Of a DNA stretch of 64,000 nucleotides, positions 49,501 to 61,500 are shown piece after piece. A program made the position numbers and the translations under genes. Under the pieces are notes generated by a model. That model worked only from the letters and a program-made list of their open reading frames with translations, had not been told where the DNA came from and searched no databases. Source of the DNA: Dryobates pubescens. Lineage: Eukaryota > Chordata > Aves > Piciformes > Picidae. Position 1 is the stretch's first letter. The number at the start of each line of letters is the position of its first letter. Where the stretch lies: assembly GCF_014839835.1 (NCBI RefSeq), contig NC_071616.1:27545307-27609306 (forward strand), given 5' to 3'.

Positions 49501-52500
49501 CTTATGAAGACTTCCTTAAGTGTTGTTTGGTTGTATTTTGTTTTTTCTTAGTTGGATGTAGATGGACAAATAGACTCTATACATCTATTTCTGTCACCGA
49601 GGCAGGTGCATCTTCTACTGGACATGGTAGCAGCTATTGCTGGACCAGGCAAGTGAACATTGTGTAGATACATTTATGTGTAGATACATTTAAGTGTAGA
49701 TACATTTATGTATTACAGTGGATGAAAAATACACTTTGCAAGATAAAACAAGTTTCCTCAATGGGAGTGGGGGAAAAGTGGTGGCAGAGTATTACTCATT
49801 TCTATCTGCTATTAGCAAAGTGTTTTGTATCTGATATGAGTAGGACTATGCATTTATTGACTTCAGTTGCAAATGGTATATACTGGTAATGAAAATCTAG
49901 GTAACAATAAGGCTTGACAAGTGACTATATTGTAAGACAAGAGATGTACAGAAAATTGGGAGGCCAGAACAATTTTGGTTCGTGTTCCTTCTGTTTCATG
50001 ATAGGCTCAGAAAATTTAGAATAGACAGTAGTTTTGTTCATTTGTGTGTATCTACTAAGCAATTAACAGCAGTGTTTTCTACTACTGCAGTAACAGGATG
50101 AGGGTGTTTTGGTTTGTTCCCCACCTCTCCATCTACCTAAGGTAACAAGACTGTATTAGGATAGAAAGTTAATCTTCTTTTTGAAAAGGTTTGTAATATC
50201 CTAGGTAGATGATTAATATTCTTCTAATGATACCAATATATTTATTACAATGGACCTGTTCATTGGTTTTGGTAACTGGAAAAGCCTTACATAATTTCCC
50301 ATGTGTATCATCTTCAAATCTGGTATTTCAGTAATTCATTAATACAAAACCTTGAAGCTGACTGAGAAATGTATGCTGATACTATATGTGAACACAGTTG
50401 CATATGTAACCTTAAAATATTTTCTTCAGACTTGAATGCTAGGGAGAAATTGATCTGTTTCAGCTAAGTGAAACCTTCAAAACATCAAAATGCACGCATA
50501 TACACATCTGATAAACAACCAGTGTCTGTCTATGTATAAATACAGATACACAACAACAGCTGGTTAATTTTCGAGTTTACTTTGGAGTACTAGCAAGGAA
50601 ATTACAGTGGACTTTTTTTTTTTTGGTACTTCAGAGAGCCTAAGCAGGATGGAATTGTCGAACAAAGATAGGAAGAACCGGCCGATGCAACAGGAAGATG
50701 AGTATCGGATTCAGATGGAGTTGAAACGTTATTTAAGGAAAGAGTCTTTGTCTGCAGGAGCATCATCAGAACAAAGCTTCTATGAGACAGAGAGTGCTAG
50801 AACGCCTTCTAGTCGTGGCAAGTATAAAAGATAATACATAACCTGTTGTTAAGATTATATATACTGTTAATTTTCAATGTTCCCAATTTAATTATCTTTG
50901 ACATAGAATAATTGCATACTGTTAATTATACTATTGAATAAAACTTTAGGTATTAGGCTAGCCTTCATTCAATATTTAACACAGATTGCTGAATAGTTTT
51001 CAGTGCCATGTGGTAAACATGCGAGCAGTATAGCATCTTTTCAGTGTGTGGCTGAGTAAATTAAAGTAATGGCCATGTTGCTCTGATGTGTTTTTATTTG
51101 AATAGTTTTCCATTGTTTGCTTGTGATGTGAAAATATGAACTTTGATTTGTCAAATGGAGTGTATAACTTTGTAGAAATCATACCAACTTAACTATGAAA
51201 ATGGAACATTTAACTGTTTGAATATTACATTTTTAAAAATAATGTTACTGTCTAAAATAATCTCTGAATTTAGGAATGTGTTTCTGCTTAAAGTTTATTT
51301 TCATTAGAAAATAACTATCTGCTGTGTATGTTTTTTATTAGAAGAAGAAGTTTTCTTCTCAATGGCTGAAATGGACATGTCTCACAGCCTATCCTCGCTT
51401 CCACCTCTTGGAGACCCTCCAACCATGGATCTAGACTTGTCTTTAACCAGTACATGTACAACTACACCAGCAGGATCTCCTCTGAGCACTACAGTGGTAT
51501 AGTATTAACTGCATTTAAAACGTTTCTGAAATTAACACTTTTGTCTGAAACTGTTGCAGCAGTATTCTTTACAATATCAAGAGCTATTGTAGAATTCTAG
51601 TACAATTGAAAATGTTTAGAGCTGATACTGTTCCTTTTCTGCTATGGAAATTGTGCTGTAAAGTTTCTCACCTGTTTGTCAGTGAAAACAGGAAATGGAA
51701 TGGTTTGGGGTTTTTCCAAATACCTTCAAGCTTCTATATGACACTTTTATGATTTATTTTCTTTTTAGTAACTGCATCTTTGCCATCTGAATTTCCTTTT
51801 ATATAGAATACACAGGCAATGGCAATACAGCAATTTTGCACTTCCAGTAAATTTTCCTCAAGCAACATAAAAAAACCGACTGACATTACTGTCTTTCCCA
51901 AATTTATGTGCCAAATCAGAGCCAAAGCATGTTGGGGGTTCAAAGGAACCTCCAGGGATCAAATCTAACTGTGTAGTCGAGGGGGGATCTCCTAGGGAAG
52001 TCTGCAGAGGAATGCATCCAGGCAGGTTTCTAGTTTGTGCCTGCTGTTCCTTGTCCTATCACTGGGCACCACTGAAAAGAGATTATCACCTTCATCTTGA
52101 CACCCACCCCTCAGATATTTATCAGATCTCCTCTCAAGATTATAAACATCCCCAGTTCTCTCAGTCCTTTTTGATGGGAGAGATGTTCCAGTCTCACAAT
52201 CATCCTCGTAACCCTCTATTGGACTCTCTCCAGCAGATCCCTGTCTCTCCTGATTTTTTTTATTTTTTTGTTTTTCCCTTAATGAAAGCCATGGAGAACA
52301 GTTTTGCTTTTTACAGAGAAACATGAGAATATGTGGTTGTGTGGGAGCAACTTCAACTTTAAAAATATGTGGATGTAGCTGGTCATAGAATTAGAAAGTA
52401 TATCTCCATTGTTTAAATGAACAGTAATATGCTATGAAATGGCATGCCATTGACTGTTATATGGATGTATTTTCTTTTTGTTCCTTTATTATTTATGTTT

Positions 52501-55500
52501 GATTTTACTGTCTAGCATCTATTTGTTGAATTTAAGGTTATGCATATTTTTGTTTTAGCTTCAACCCACTTGGGGTGATTTTCTTGATCGTAATAAACAA
52601 GAATTACAACCTCCAAGAGGTTCTTCACTTACAGCCAACATGGTTCACCAGACTTCGTTAAGAAGGACATGTAAGGAAAAATGTTATTTTTCATACTGCT
52701 CCCTAGATAATTCTGGAAATTAATTGTTATGCAGCCACTTGGTAAAAAGAGTTGAAAAATCAAAACAAAAATGATTTTATAAATCATTGCTATGTTATTG
52801 CTGAAAAATTATGTGAACTTAATTTTGTATTTCAGCTATTCCATCCAGATCTGTTTCTGTGGATGAATCCAGACCTGAGCTTCTTTTTAGACTGGCAGTT
52901 GGAACTTTCTCAGTGTCTGTACTTCATATTGACCCTTTACCCCCACCTGAAAGTTCACTGAACCTTAACCCATTGACACCAATGGCTCGGGATTTCTTTA
53001 CCCGAATAGAAAAGATTGAGCCAGTTAAGTTTTCAACAGAAGATTTTCAGTCCTTCCGAGAAGTATTTGCAGAAGCTTGCTCTCATGATCACCTTAGGTA
53101 TAACTTTGCTTATTAATAAGTATAATTAACAAAAAATATATTTTAAGTGATTTTGAATAAAGTGAGTTTATTTCCATAGGAGTTGTCACTTAAGTATTTT
53201 AATTTCATTAGAGTTCTTTGTTAATTTCAAAATAGCCTTGAATTTTGACATCTGTTTTCCAGGACTGGGGTTTTTTTTATTATTTTGGGGTTTTTTTTAA
53301 CTCAAAAATAAGTAGAGAAGTGCATATACACTTTAAGTCAACCTAGCTCTTGTCAACAATAAGTAAGCACAGCTAGGTACAGTTTCTATCATAGAAATCT
53401 CGAGAGTCAAGAATCATTAGGTAAATTATTTCTTTAGAAATAGCTGTATTTTGCAGGACCATCACTATTACAATATAGGGATTTCTGCCTGAAGGACCTT
53501 AAGGGTTTACTTAGTGTGAAATGGTATATCAGTAGGGCAAAAAAGTGAGAGCAAAATCATAAAGTTAGTCATCTTTTTTTTTTTTTCCCCTAAAAGTTTT
53601 TACTGTGCTAGTACAGTGTATGATATAAAATATTTAAGGTTATATGTATTTTTAGGTGTGTAATTTTGACTTCTTTCATTGGCATTTAACTTCTTTCATT
53701 GCCTATGTAAGGATGTTAGGGTCCTAGCTTTATCTGAACTGCACTGTAGATTTGATGTCTAAAGTGTTCTTTACAAATTCTGCTACACCAACCATTGTTG
53801 AATGTGTAACTTAATGAACTCTGTTGTCTTTGTTGCTAAAGCTACTATTTGTTAGAATTTTTTCCTTATTTTTGAAGAAATTACAGTGATTTTATGTTTT
53901 ACAAATTATTATTTTTAAAAAAGGATTTGAGTGATCCTTTTCTACATATTTGTATATTGACTTAATTTTTATCGTTTTAAGCTAGTTTAGTTCATAATTT
54001 TCATAATTCAGGTTTATAGGTACTGGCATCAAAGTGTCTTATGAGCAGAGACAACGGACTGCCTCTCGAAGTTTTAGTACTGATTTATCCATTGGGGATA
54101 TGGAGTTCTTGGAATGCCTTTTTTCTACTGACACTCATTCCGTTCAGCCTCACTATACAGAGGTATGTAAAAAGTGCAGGGAGTTCCATAGAAATGTTGT
54201 GTAACTGAGAATGCTACATTTTAAAATGGTTGTAACTTTAGAATTTTTTTTAAGGTATGTTAAAGTTTTAAGATGCAAATTTTATTTTAGTTGCAAGCTC
54301 AAATAGTGAACCAGACTACTGTCTTAGGTGACAGGAAAAGCATCAAGGATCCAGACTTTGCAAGTTTACTTGTTTTACATACACTTAACATAATTTGGAA
54401 GTTGAAGTAAATGTTTTCCTAAAACTAACTGATAGGCTTGAGTAATGCAAAGGTTTCTTTGGGTGATGATTTATTCTTACATCTCTCTTAATGGTCAGAA
54501 ATACCCATTAAAGTGTTTGAGTAAGTGGATTCAGTAGGCAGTTAGGCTGGGGCTCTGTTCACTAGCTTAAATGTAGGGTTACCTACTGTCTGTTCCAGGT
54601 AAAATGTCAAATATTTTTTCTTGTGCCAAGTTCTTGCTCCTCATGTATGAAATGTTTTTAACTCTGTTTTATTCTAAAGCTGCTGACATTTCATTCTGAA
54701 GAAGGAAATGATTCTCATGCAGTGCCATGCCTTCAGCTTCATTATAAACATTCAGATAGTAGAGGACCTCAGGTAAGGTGGGAGATCAAAACCACCACGT
54801 TTCTGTGTAATAGCCTTTGTCTAATTTTGTTCATTTTAACAGATGTTTTTCCTGTAAAACAGAGTCCTCAAATCTCAGTTCTTATGATTTGTTTCACTAT
54901 GTTGTTTTTAAGGATTTTAGTGCTTTTTCTCTTTCTTTTCAGGGTAGTCAAGGGAGACTTAGTTCTGTTCCACAGAAAGCAGAGTTACAAATAAAGTTAC
55001 GTCCAGTGTTTTGTGAGCTGGATATTAGTATTGTAGACAGATTAAACTCCTTACTTCAACCACAGAAACTAACTACAGTGGAGATGATGGCATCTCATAT
55101 GTATGCTTCTTACAACAAGCACATAAGTCTGGTAAGTTAAAAGTGGAACTGCTGATTTTTTTCTCCTTTTTTTTCTCTTATTTTTTTTTTTGCAGGTGAA
55201 AGGCAGAGTGGCACTAAGCCTGAGATAGAGACTCATTTTAGACTCAGTGATTGCATGCTTGATAACAGCCACTTCACAAACTGCTTAAGTTCTCAGCTTC
55301 GTGAAGCAAGCAGAAACGAGCAGAAAAGAGGACTTTAACTTCATCTGTCCCTTTGTGCTCTCCAGCAGCTGATATAAACTGTTGCTGACAATTACACTTC
55401 TATATTGAAATCTTTAGGTGTCACAGTCAGCTCAGCTGCTGCTGCTGTGTCTTACCCACTTCTTTTGGGGTAGGTAATAGAAAGGTTGGGGAACATAGGC

Positions 55501-58500
55501 ATCGCATTCTAGTAGTGGAGGATGAAGAGAAGTTGGAGCTGTGTGCCTTTGTTCAGTTTGTGAGCAGGATTTAAGCACAATAACATTAAACTTTAAGGCT
55601 CCTCTTGAAATACATGAGGAAGGATTAATGCAATTATCTGATTTTGTATGCAAGCAACATATATCTTTATGTAATTTTATTGCTGTATGTCAGCAATAAG
55701 CTACACTCAGAGAGGCTTTGAATGACATACTAGTGCCAGGAGTTGGAAGCCATGACTTACTGAAAATAGTCCCTGGCTGCTCAGCAGTGTTTTAAAAACC
55801 AATAATTCTGCAAGACATGGCATTTCCTAACTGAGCTGAGCATTGTTTGGTACTGATTTAAGAGGGAAAAGTACAAAGATAGATGTTTTCCTAATTATTA
55901 GTAACCTTGGTTTCTAGCTAAGAAACTTAATAGCACCAGTACTAGAGAGATATCCTAACAGTAAGAGTAATTGGCCCTAATAAGTGTATTTTGTCTGATA
56001 CATGAAAAACAATTATTTTTTATTTTTGGATATCAATCATCAAAAGCTTTCTCCATTGCAGTGTTATTTTCTCTAATGTACATTATTATTGCTTTCCTCG
56101 CCTTTGTTTTTTAGCATAAAGCATTTACTGAAGTTTTTCTGGATGATTCACATACTCCTGCAAACTGTAGAATTTCGATTCAAGTCACTGCCCCAGCATT
56201 AAATCTCTCTGTTCGCTTCCCAATACCTGACCTACGTTCAGATCAGGAGAGAGGACCGTGGTTTAAGAAATCACTTCAGAAGGAAATTCTTCATCTTGAA
56301 TTTACGGATATGGAATTTAAAACTGAGTTTGTAGGAGGGTCAACTCCAGAACAAGTTAAATTAGAACTTACCTTTAAAGAGCTAACTGGTAAGAATTTTA
56401 ACATTATATTTAGATATCCTTTTCTATACGTAGTTGAGACAAAAGTCCTCATGAATTAACACAAGAAATGTCTTTCCATCTGAATTTTGGAGCATGTATC
56501 TCTCCTGCAGTTTAGTGTTCTATCAGCATATGTTAATACTACTAGGAGGAGAGGCTAATGTATGCAGGTGTAGTGCCTGCATTCTTGGTTTTGAGATCTG
56601 AGCTAGTATTTCTGTTATATTCTGTTACACCCTTACATCAAACTGAAGCAAAATTGTTATGTCTCTGGGATATCTATCATTGTGTTAGGATAAGTTTTAT
56701 AGGTTTGTAGGGGAACAATACAGCTGTGCAAATCAGGAATCTCCAGCCTAGTCTAGAAATTAAGTGAATGACGTCTTTAATAGCTATCATTGAAAAAAAA
56801 TTTGTATTTTTATACTTTATTATCTTTTGAAGTAATAAACCTGAGAGACTAGTTTGTATTTGCTGCCTTCTCTGCTGATTTGTCATTCTGTGTACTTCTC
56901 AAGGTTGTGACATAATGTAGTGCTGCTATGTAATGTAAATGCAAATATCTATGCATTAGAAGCATCTGTTTTTCTAACTGCTGGTAGCTAGAAGATAATG
57001 TGAAATAATTTTTTTTCTAAATACTGAATTTGGAGGAGAAGATAACATAAGAGCATTGACATTTGCCTGTTGGAATCCAGCCTGAGGATTGGGCAGCATG
57101 AAGTTAGCAGTTGTCATTCTTATGTTAATTTTTAAAAGATTTTTTTCTATGCAGGTTCATTTGAAGAAGATAATACAGAAGCACCAATAAAATTTTTTCA
57201 AGTGTCTGGTGGGATAGATGGAGATATAACATCATCATCAGACAATTTTGACTGGCCTCGGTAAAATAATGCTTGCCTTTTTTTGTTTATATATTTTTCT
57301 TCTTTTTAGTGCAAGTTCTTTAGACATTTATGAAGCGCTCTTATGTTTTCCAGTTGTAGTACAAACTGTGTGATAAATGCTTTAAAATGACTTGCAAGGA
57401 CAGACCACATAGCTATTGAAAAGAGGACAAAGATTTAGTCAAACAAACAAAGAAAAAAACCCAAACAAAGAAACCCAAACAAAAAAACACCCCTCCAAAA
57501 AAGTACCAAACCTCTGCATTTGTAATAATACAAGCTGATTTTAATATGTATTTCTGCATGGGTGAATAAATTCCAGAGAGTTACATGATTAGAGACTTTA
57601 AACTTTTTTGTCACTACCTTTTGTCCTACTTTCACATCCAAGACTGCATACCAACCAACCAACCAAATCTGTTGCATTTTGCCTCTAAGCATTACTATAA
57701 ACTGGTATAAAGCTGTAACAGTGTTAAGAATAATTATATTGTAACTGAATGATTGCAGTTTATATCAAATCTTAGGCAATATAGTACTCTGCACAGTCCT
57801 TACTGAATAGAAGGACTTAACAGCTGCAACATGTAGTAAGATGTTTAAAGAGGCAAAGTGTAGGGGCTTTCTGATCGCACGTTTATATGGACGATTTTTC
57901 AGTGTGAATTTCTTTTATAATGACAGGTTTTTCTATAACACTGCATATGTGTAATATGCTACCTACTTCTCATAGCAGAGCATTTTTAACTAGCTGTTGA
58001 TAGCCTAGTGATGAAAATCTTATTTTGGGAGAGTGCTAGGTTTTTCTTGGGTCTCCTAATGGTCACCTGATGGAGTTGAAAAAGAATGACACTTATCTTT
58101 GATGGTTGTTTTTCCTTGTCCCTTTGTACCTACGGGTTTGGCATTTTTCTTAATGGTATTGCTTTGTCTAATAGCATACATTGTCTAATAAAAAAGTCTC
58201 TGGTCTTTGAGCTGTTTAGCGTACATGTACTTAATGGCTAGCTAGTAGAGTTAGGGGATGTGTGACTGTGAATGGATACAGGAATTCTAAGCATCTCTAA
58301 TGTCATATTCTGCATAACTTTTCCAATGTCAGGATTGTATTGAAAATAAACCCTCTGGCTGTGCACTCTATTCTGGAAAGGATAGCAGCTGAGGAGGAAG
58401 AATGTGATAATAACTTTCAAGAAGAAGAAGAAGGAGGGTCTCATTCTTTGAAGGATGTCTGTGATATTAGAAGACCAGAGCCTTCTCCTTTTTCTTCTCG

Positions 58501-61500
58501 TAGGGTGATGTTTGAAAATGAAGAGGTACTGCAATTTTCTTTTATTATCGCTTTCTGCTTATGGTAGTGAAAATTTAATATTCTCTCACTACTTTGTATG
58601 CATCTTCTGACTTCTAGTTTTGGCTTGTGTTGTTGATGTTTGGGTTTTTTTTGGTTGGTTGGTTGTTTCTTAACTCAAGAGTTTTTCTTGGTTTTTTTGT
58701 TTTATTTTCAGATGGTGATGCCAGGAGATATAGTTGAAATGACTGAATTTCAGGATAAAACAATTAGCAATTCTCATTATGTACTGGAACTCACGTTACC
58801 AAACATACACTTAACACTACCAAACAAAAGCTTTTATGAAAAGCTTTACAATAGGCAAGTATGATGATTGTTTTGCTTGGTTATTGTGACCTTTACTTTC
58901 AGTTCTGTAATCATTGTTGATAAAACAATGGAATGAGCAGCTATAGCACAAATACATTTTTGTAGTTCTGTAGGACCATAAAATGATGTGTAAATATTTT
59001 TCCAAATTAACCTCTGAGTCACCACTGAGACAGTTATCTGACTGGTGCCATAGCAGTAGCTGATAAAAATGCTTGACAGATTCTGTAAACAAAGAGTAAA
59101 GTTAAATACTCTTTTGCTTTCAGTGAATACTTTCTTTGGATCTGTGTTTGAAATGTTTAATTTTGTGCTAATCTTTCTGAATTCTCTCATACTTCTAAAA
59201 CTGTTGCATTCAATTTTGTTCTTTCCTCTTTATTCAGTAATTCTCTGTCTAAAACAGTGAAGGCAGGGCTAAAAAAACAGCTGAGTTTTCTAAGCTTTAC
59301 AAAGGCTTAAAAAATGTAGAGAAAATGAGCTTGACCTACAGATAGGTGTTCAGCATTTATTTCTGTTAGTTTAGGTGATTCTGTTTCTGTAAAGCAAGAA
59401 ATACAACTAGATTAAATCAAGTGAAAAATAGGTATTATGCTATGGATTAGCTACATGGAGAGACATGCTGCTCTATTTTATCCTCTGATAGGTAATATTT
59501 TATTTCCAAAGCGCTTTTTCGCTTTCAAAGGGGCCAAGCTGGATCTCGCATTCAATTAATTCAGTTTAATGCTTATGTACCAAATGTCACATGTATCTTT
59601 AACCTGACAGACACAGACTCATTTGAAATTGAACTAATATTTCCTGCAACTTTGCTTGAAAATTGATGTGATCAAAATAGGGTTTTGTCACCCCTGCCCC
59701 AACCTACTGAGCTAATATACACCTGCTAACCTTTTGTGTCACTGGCAAATGTTAGACTTTGTTATGTGAATACTACCATTACAGGAAAAAAAGTTATTTT
59801 ATTTATTGCTTTTACTCATGAATACTCTATTCTTTCTTGTGCTCTTGAACTTTTGCTAGTTTATGAAGTTATTATATGAAATCTGCAGAGCAAATATTGC
59901 TTGACTGACCCCATATTAAGTGGGAATGTAGTCATATATTTTGTATAATGACACTGTATTTCTTCCTAGGATCAGCAATGATTTATTGTTGTGGGAACCC
60001 ACAGCTCCATCTCCTGTAGAAACATTTGAAAACCTTTCTTACGGTGTTGGACTATCTGTGGCCAGCCAGCTCATCAACACTTTCAGTAAAGACAGCTTTA
60101 GTCAGTTTAAATCTGCAGTTCATTATGGTAATAAACTTAATAAAGCATTTAGAACTATAGTGATTCAAAATCTTAATTGACTGAAGCGATGAAGCTGATA
60201 GTGGAAAGAATTTGTAAACTTGTAAGAAAATATTTACTTAACCCAAGTTAAGTAAATATTTGTTTAATCAAGTAGATACTTGTTTAATCAAGTAGAATAA
60301 TATGAAATTGAATCATATTCTGGGTGGAAATACAGTGACTTGTTGATGTAGTTCTCTTTTTCATTCTGTATGTTAGATGATGAGAGTGGATCTGAAGAAG
60401 AAACTCTACAATATTATTCCACTGTTGATCCAAACTATCGTTCACGCAGAAGGAAAAAGCTTGACTCTCAGAATAAGAACTCACAAAGCTTTCTATCGGT
60501 TCTCCTAAATGTGACACATGGATTAGTGTCAATATTCACAGATGTAAAGGTGAGATGGTGGGCCTGGGAGAAGTAGTTGTGTTGTCTTTACCAAGATTCC
60601 CTTCATTCTAGATGTACTGCTTTTTGGAAGAAATGGGTGTCTTAAAACAGTAATTCTGTAATCTTCATCCTATTATACCATAACTGGACAATAATGGAAC
60701 ACAATATTTTAGTAATTTTGTTTTCTTTGTTTAACATGGGAATAAATAATTGCAAGAAGGAAAATCTGTTGGTAGCAAGTATTATATTAATTTAGACTGT
60801 TCAACTGCAGGAAACTCAGCAAACAATTACTTTGCCTTTTTTTTTAATTCTTCCTTTAGCAGGATGATGGAAACACACTTGAAGGAAAATACGGTGAATT
60901 CTGGTTTGAATTCAACAGTGGCTCACTTTTCAGTGTGACTAAATATGAAGGCTTTGAGGACAGACACTATGTTTGTCTGCATTCTAGCAGCTTCAATTTA
61001 TATCATCAAGGTAGGGCTGGGATTGGGATGGCTTTTAGGAGAAATGCTTCCCTTGGTAGTGTATCATTTGGCACAATAGATGTAGTTCATAGCTAAGTGC
61101 TCCACTAATACAACTTCATGGTAACTGTATTTACTTAGCTATAGGTTATCGCAAACTTCCCTTGGCAACTGCAGGTCTTTAAGAATATTGTGATCCTCTA
61201 CCAAATTAGCTGTAGAGTCTGTTCTTTGTTATGAGAGTACATACTTCCTATATGTTACTGGTGATTTCATGTAAAAAGGTGCATGTTAATGGTATCTGCT
61301 GCTTCTTTCTTAGGTAGATAATTCTAGTGAGCAGGTGAAGAATTTGTCAGTGTAGCTTATATGGCTGGTAACCTTCATGTAGTTAAACCTTTTAACATTT
61401 TCCCCTCAGATCTCTGAATCAACAGTTTTGAAGTTTATGAGTATTCAGTGCAAGGTTTAATTATTGTGTGCTTAGAGGTTAACATGGCATCATCTTGTAA

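Noticed and set aside
49649-49656. GT donor four bases after the proposed GC donor of ATG2B exon 7
   Set aside because: Using it shifts the frame and destroys the conserved [16 protein letters not shown] segment of exon 8.
54722-54994. 90-codon frame spanning ATG2B exon 13 and its intron
   Set aside because: Only the first part is exon 13; after the GTAAGG donor the frame continues by chance through intron sequence.
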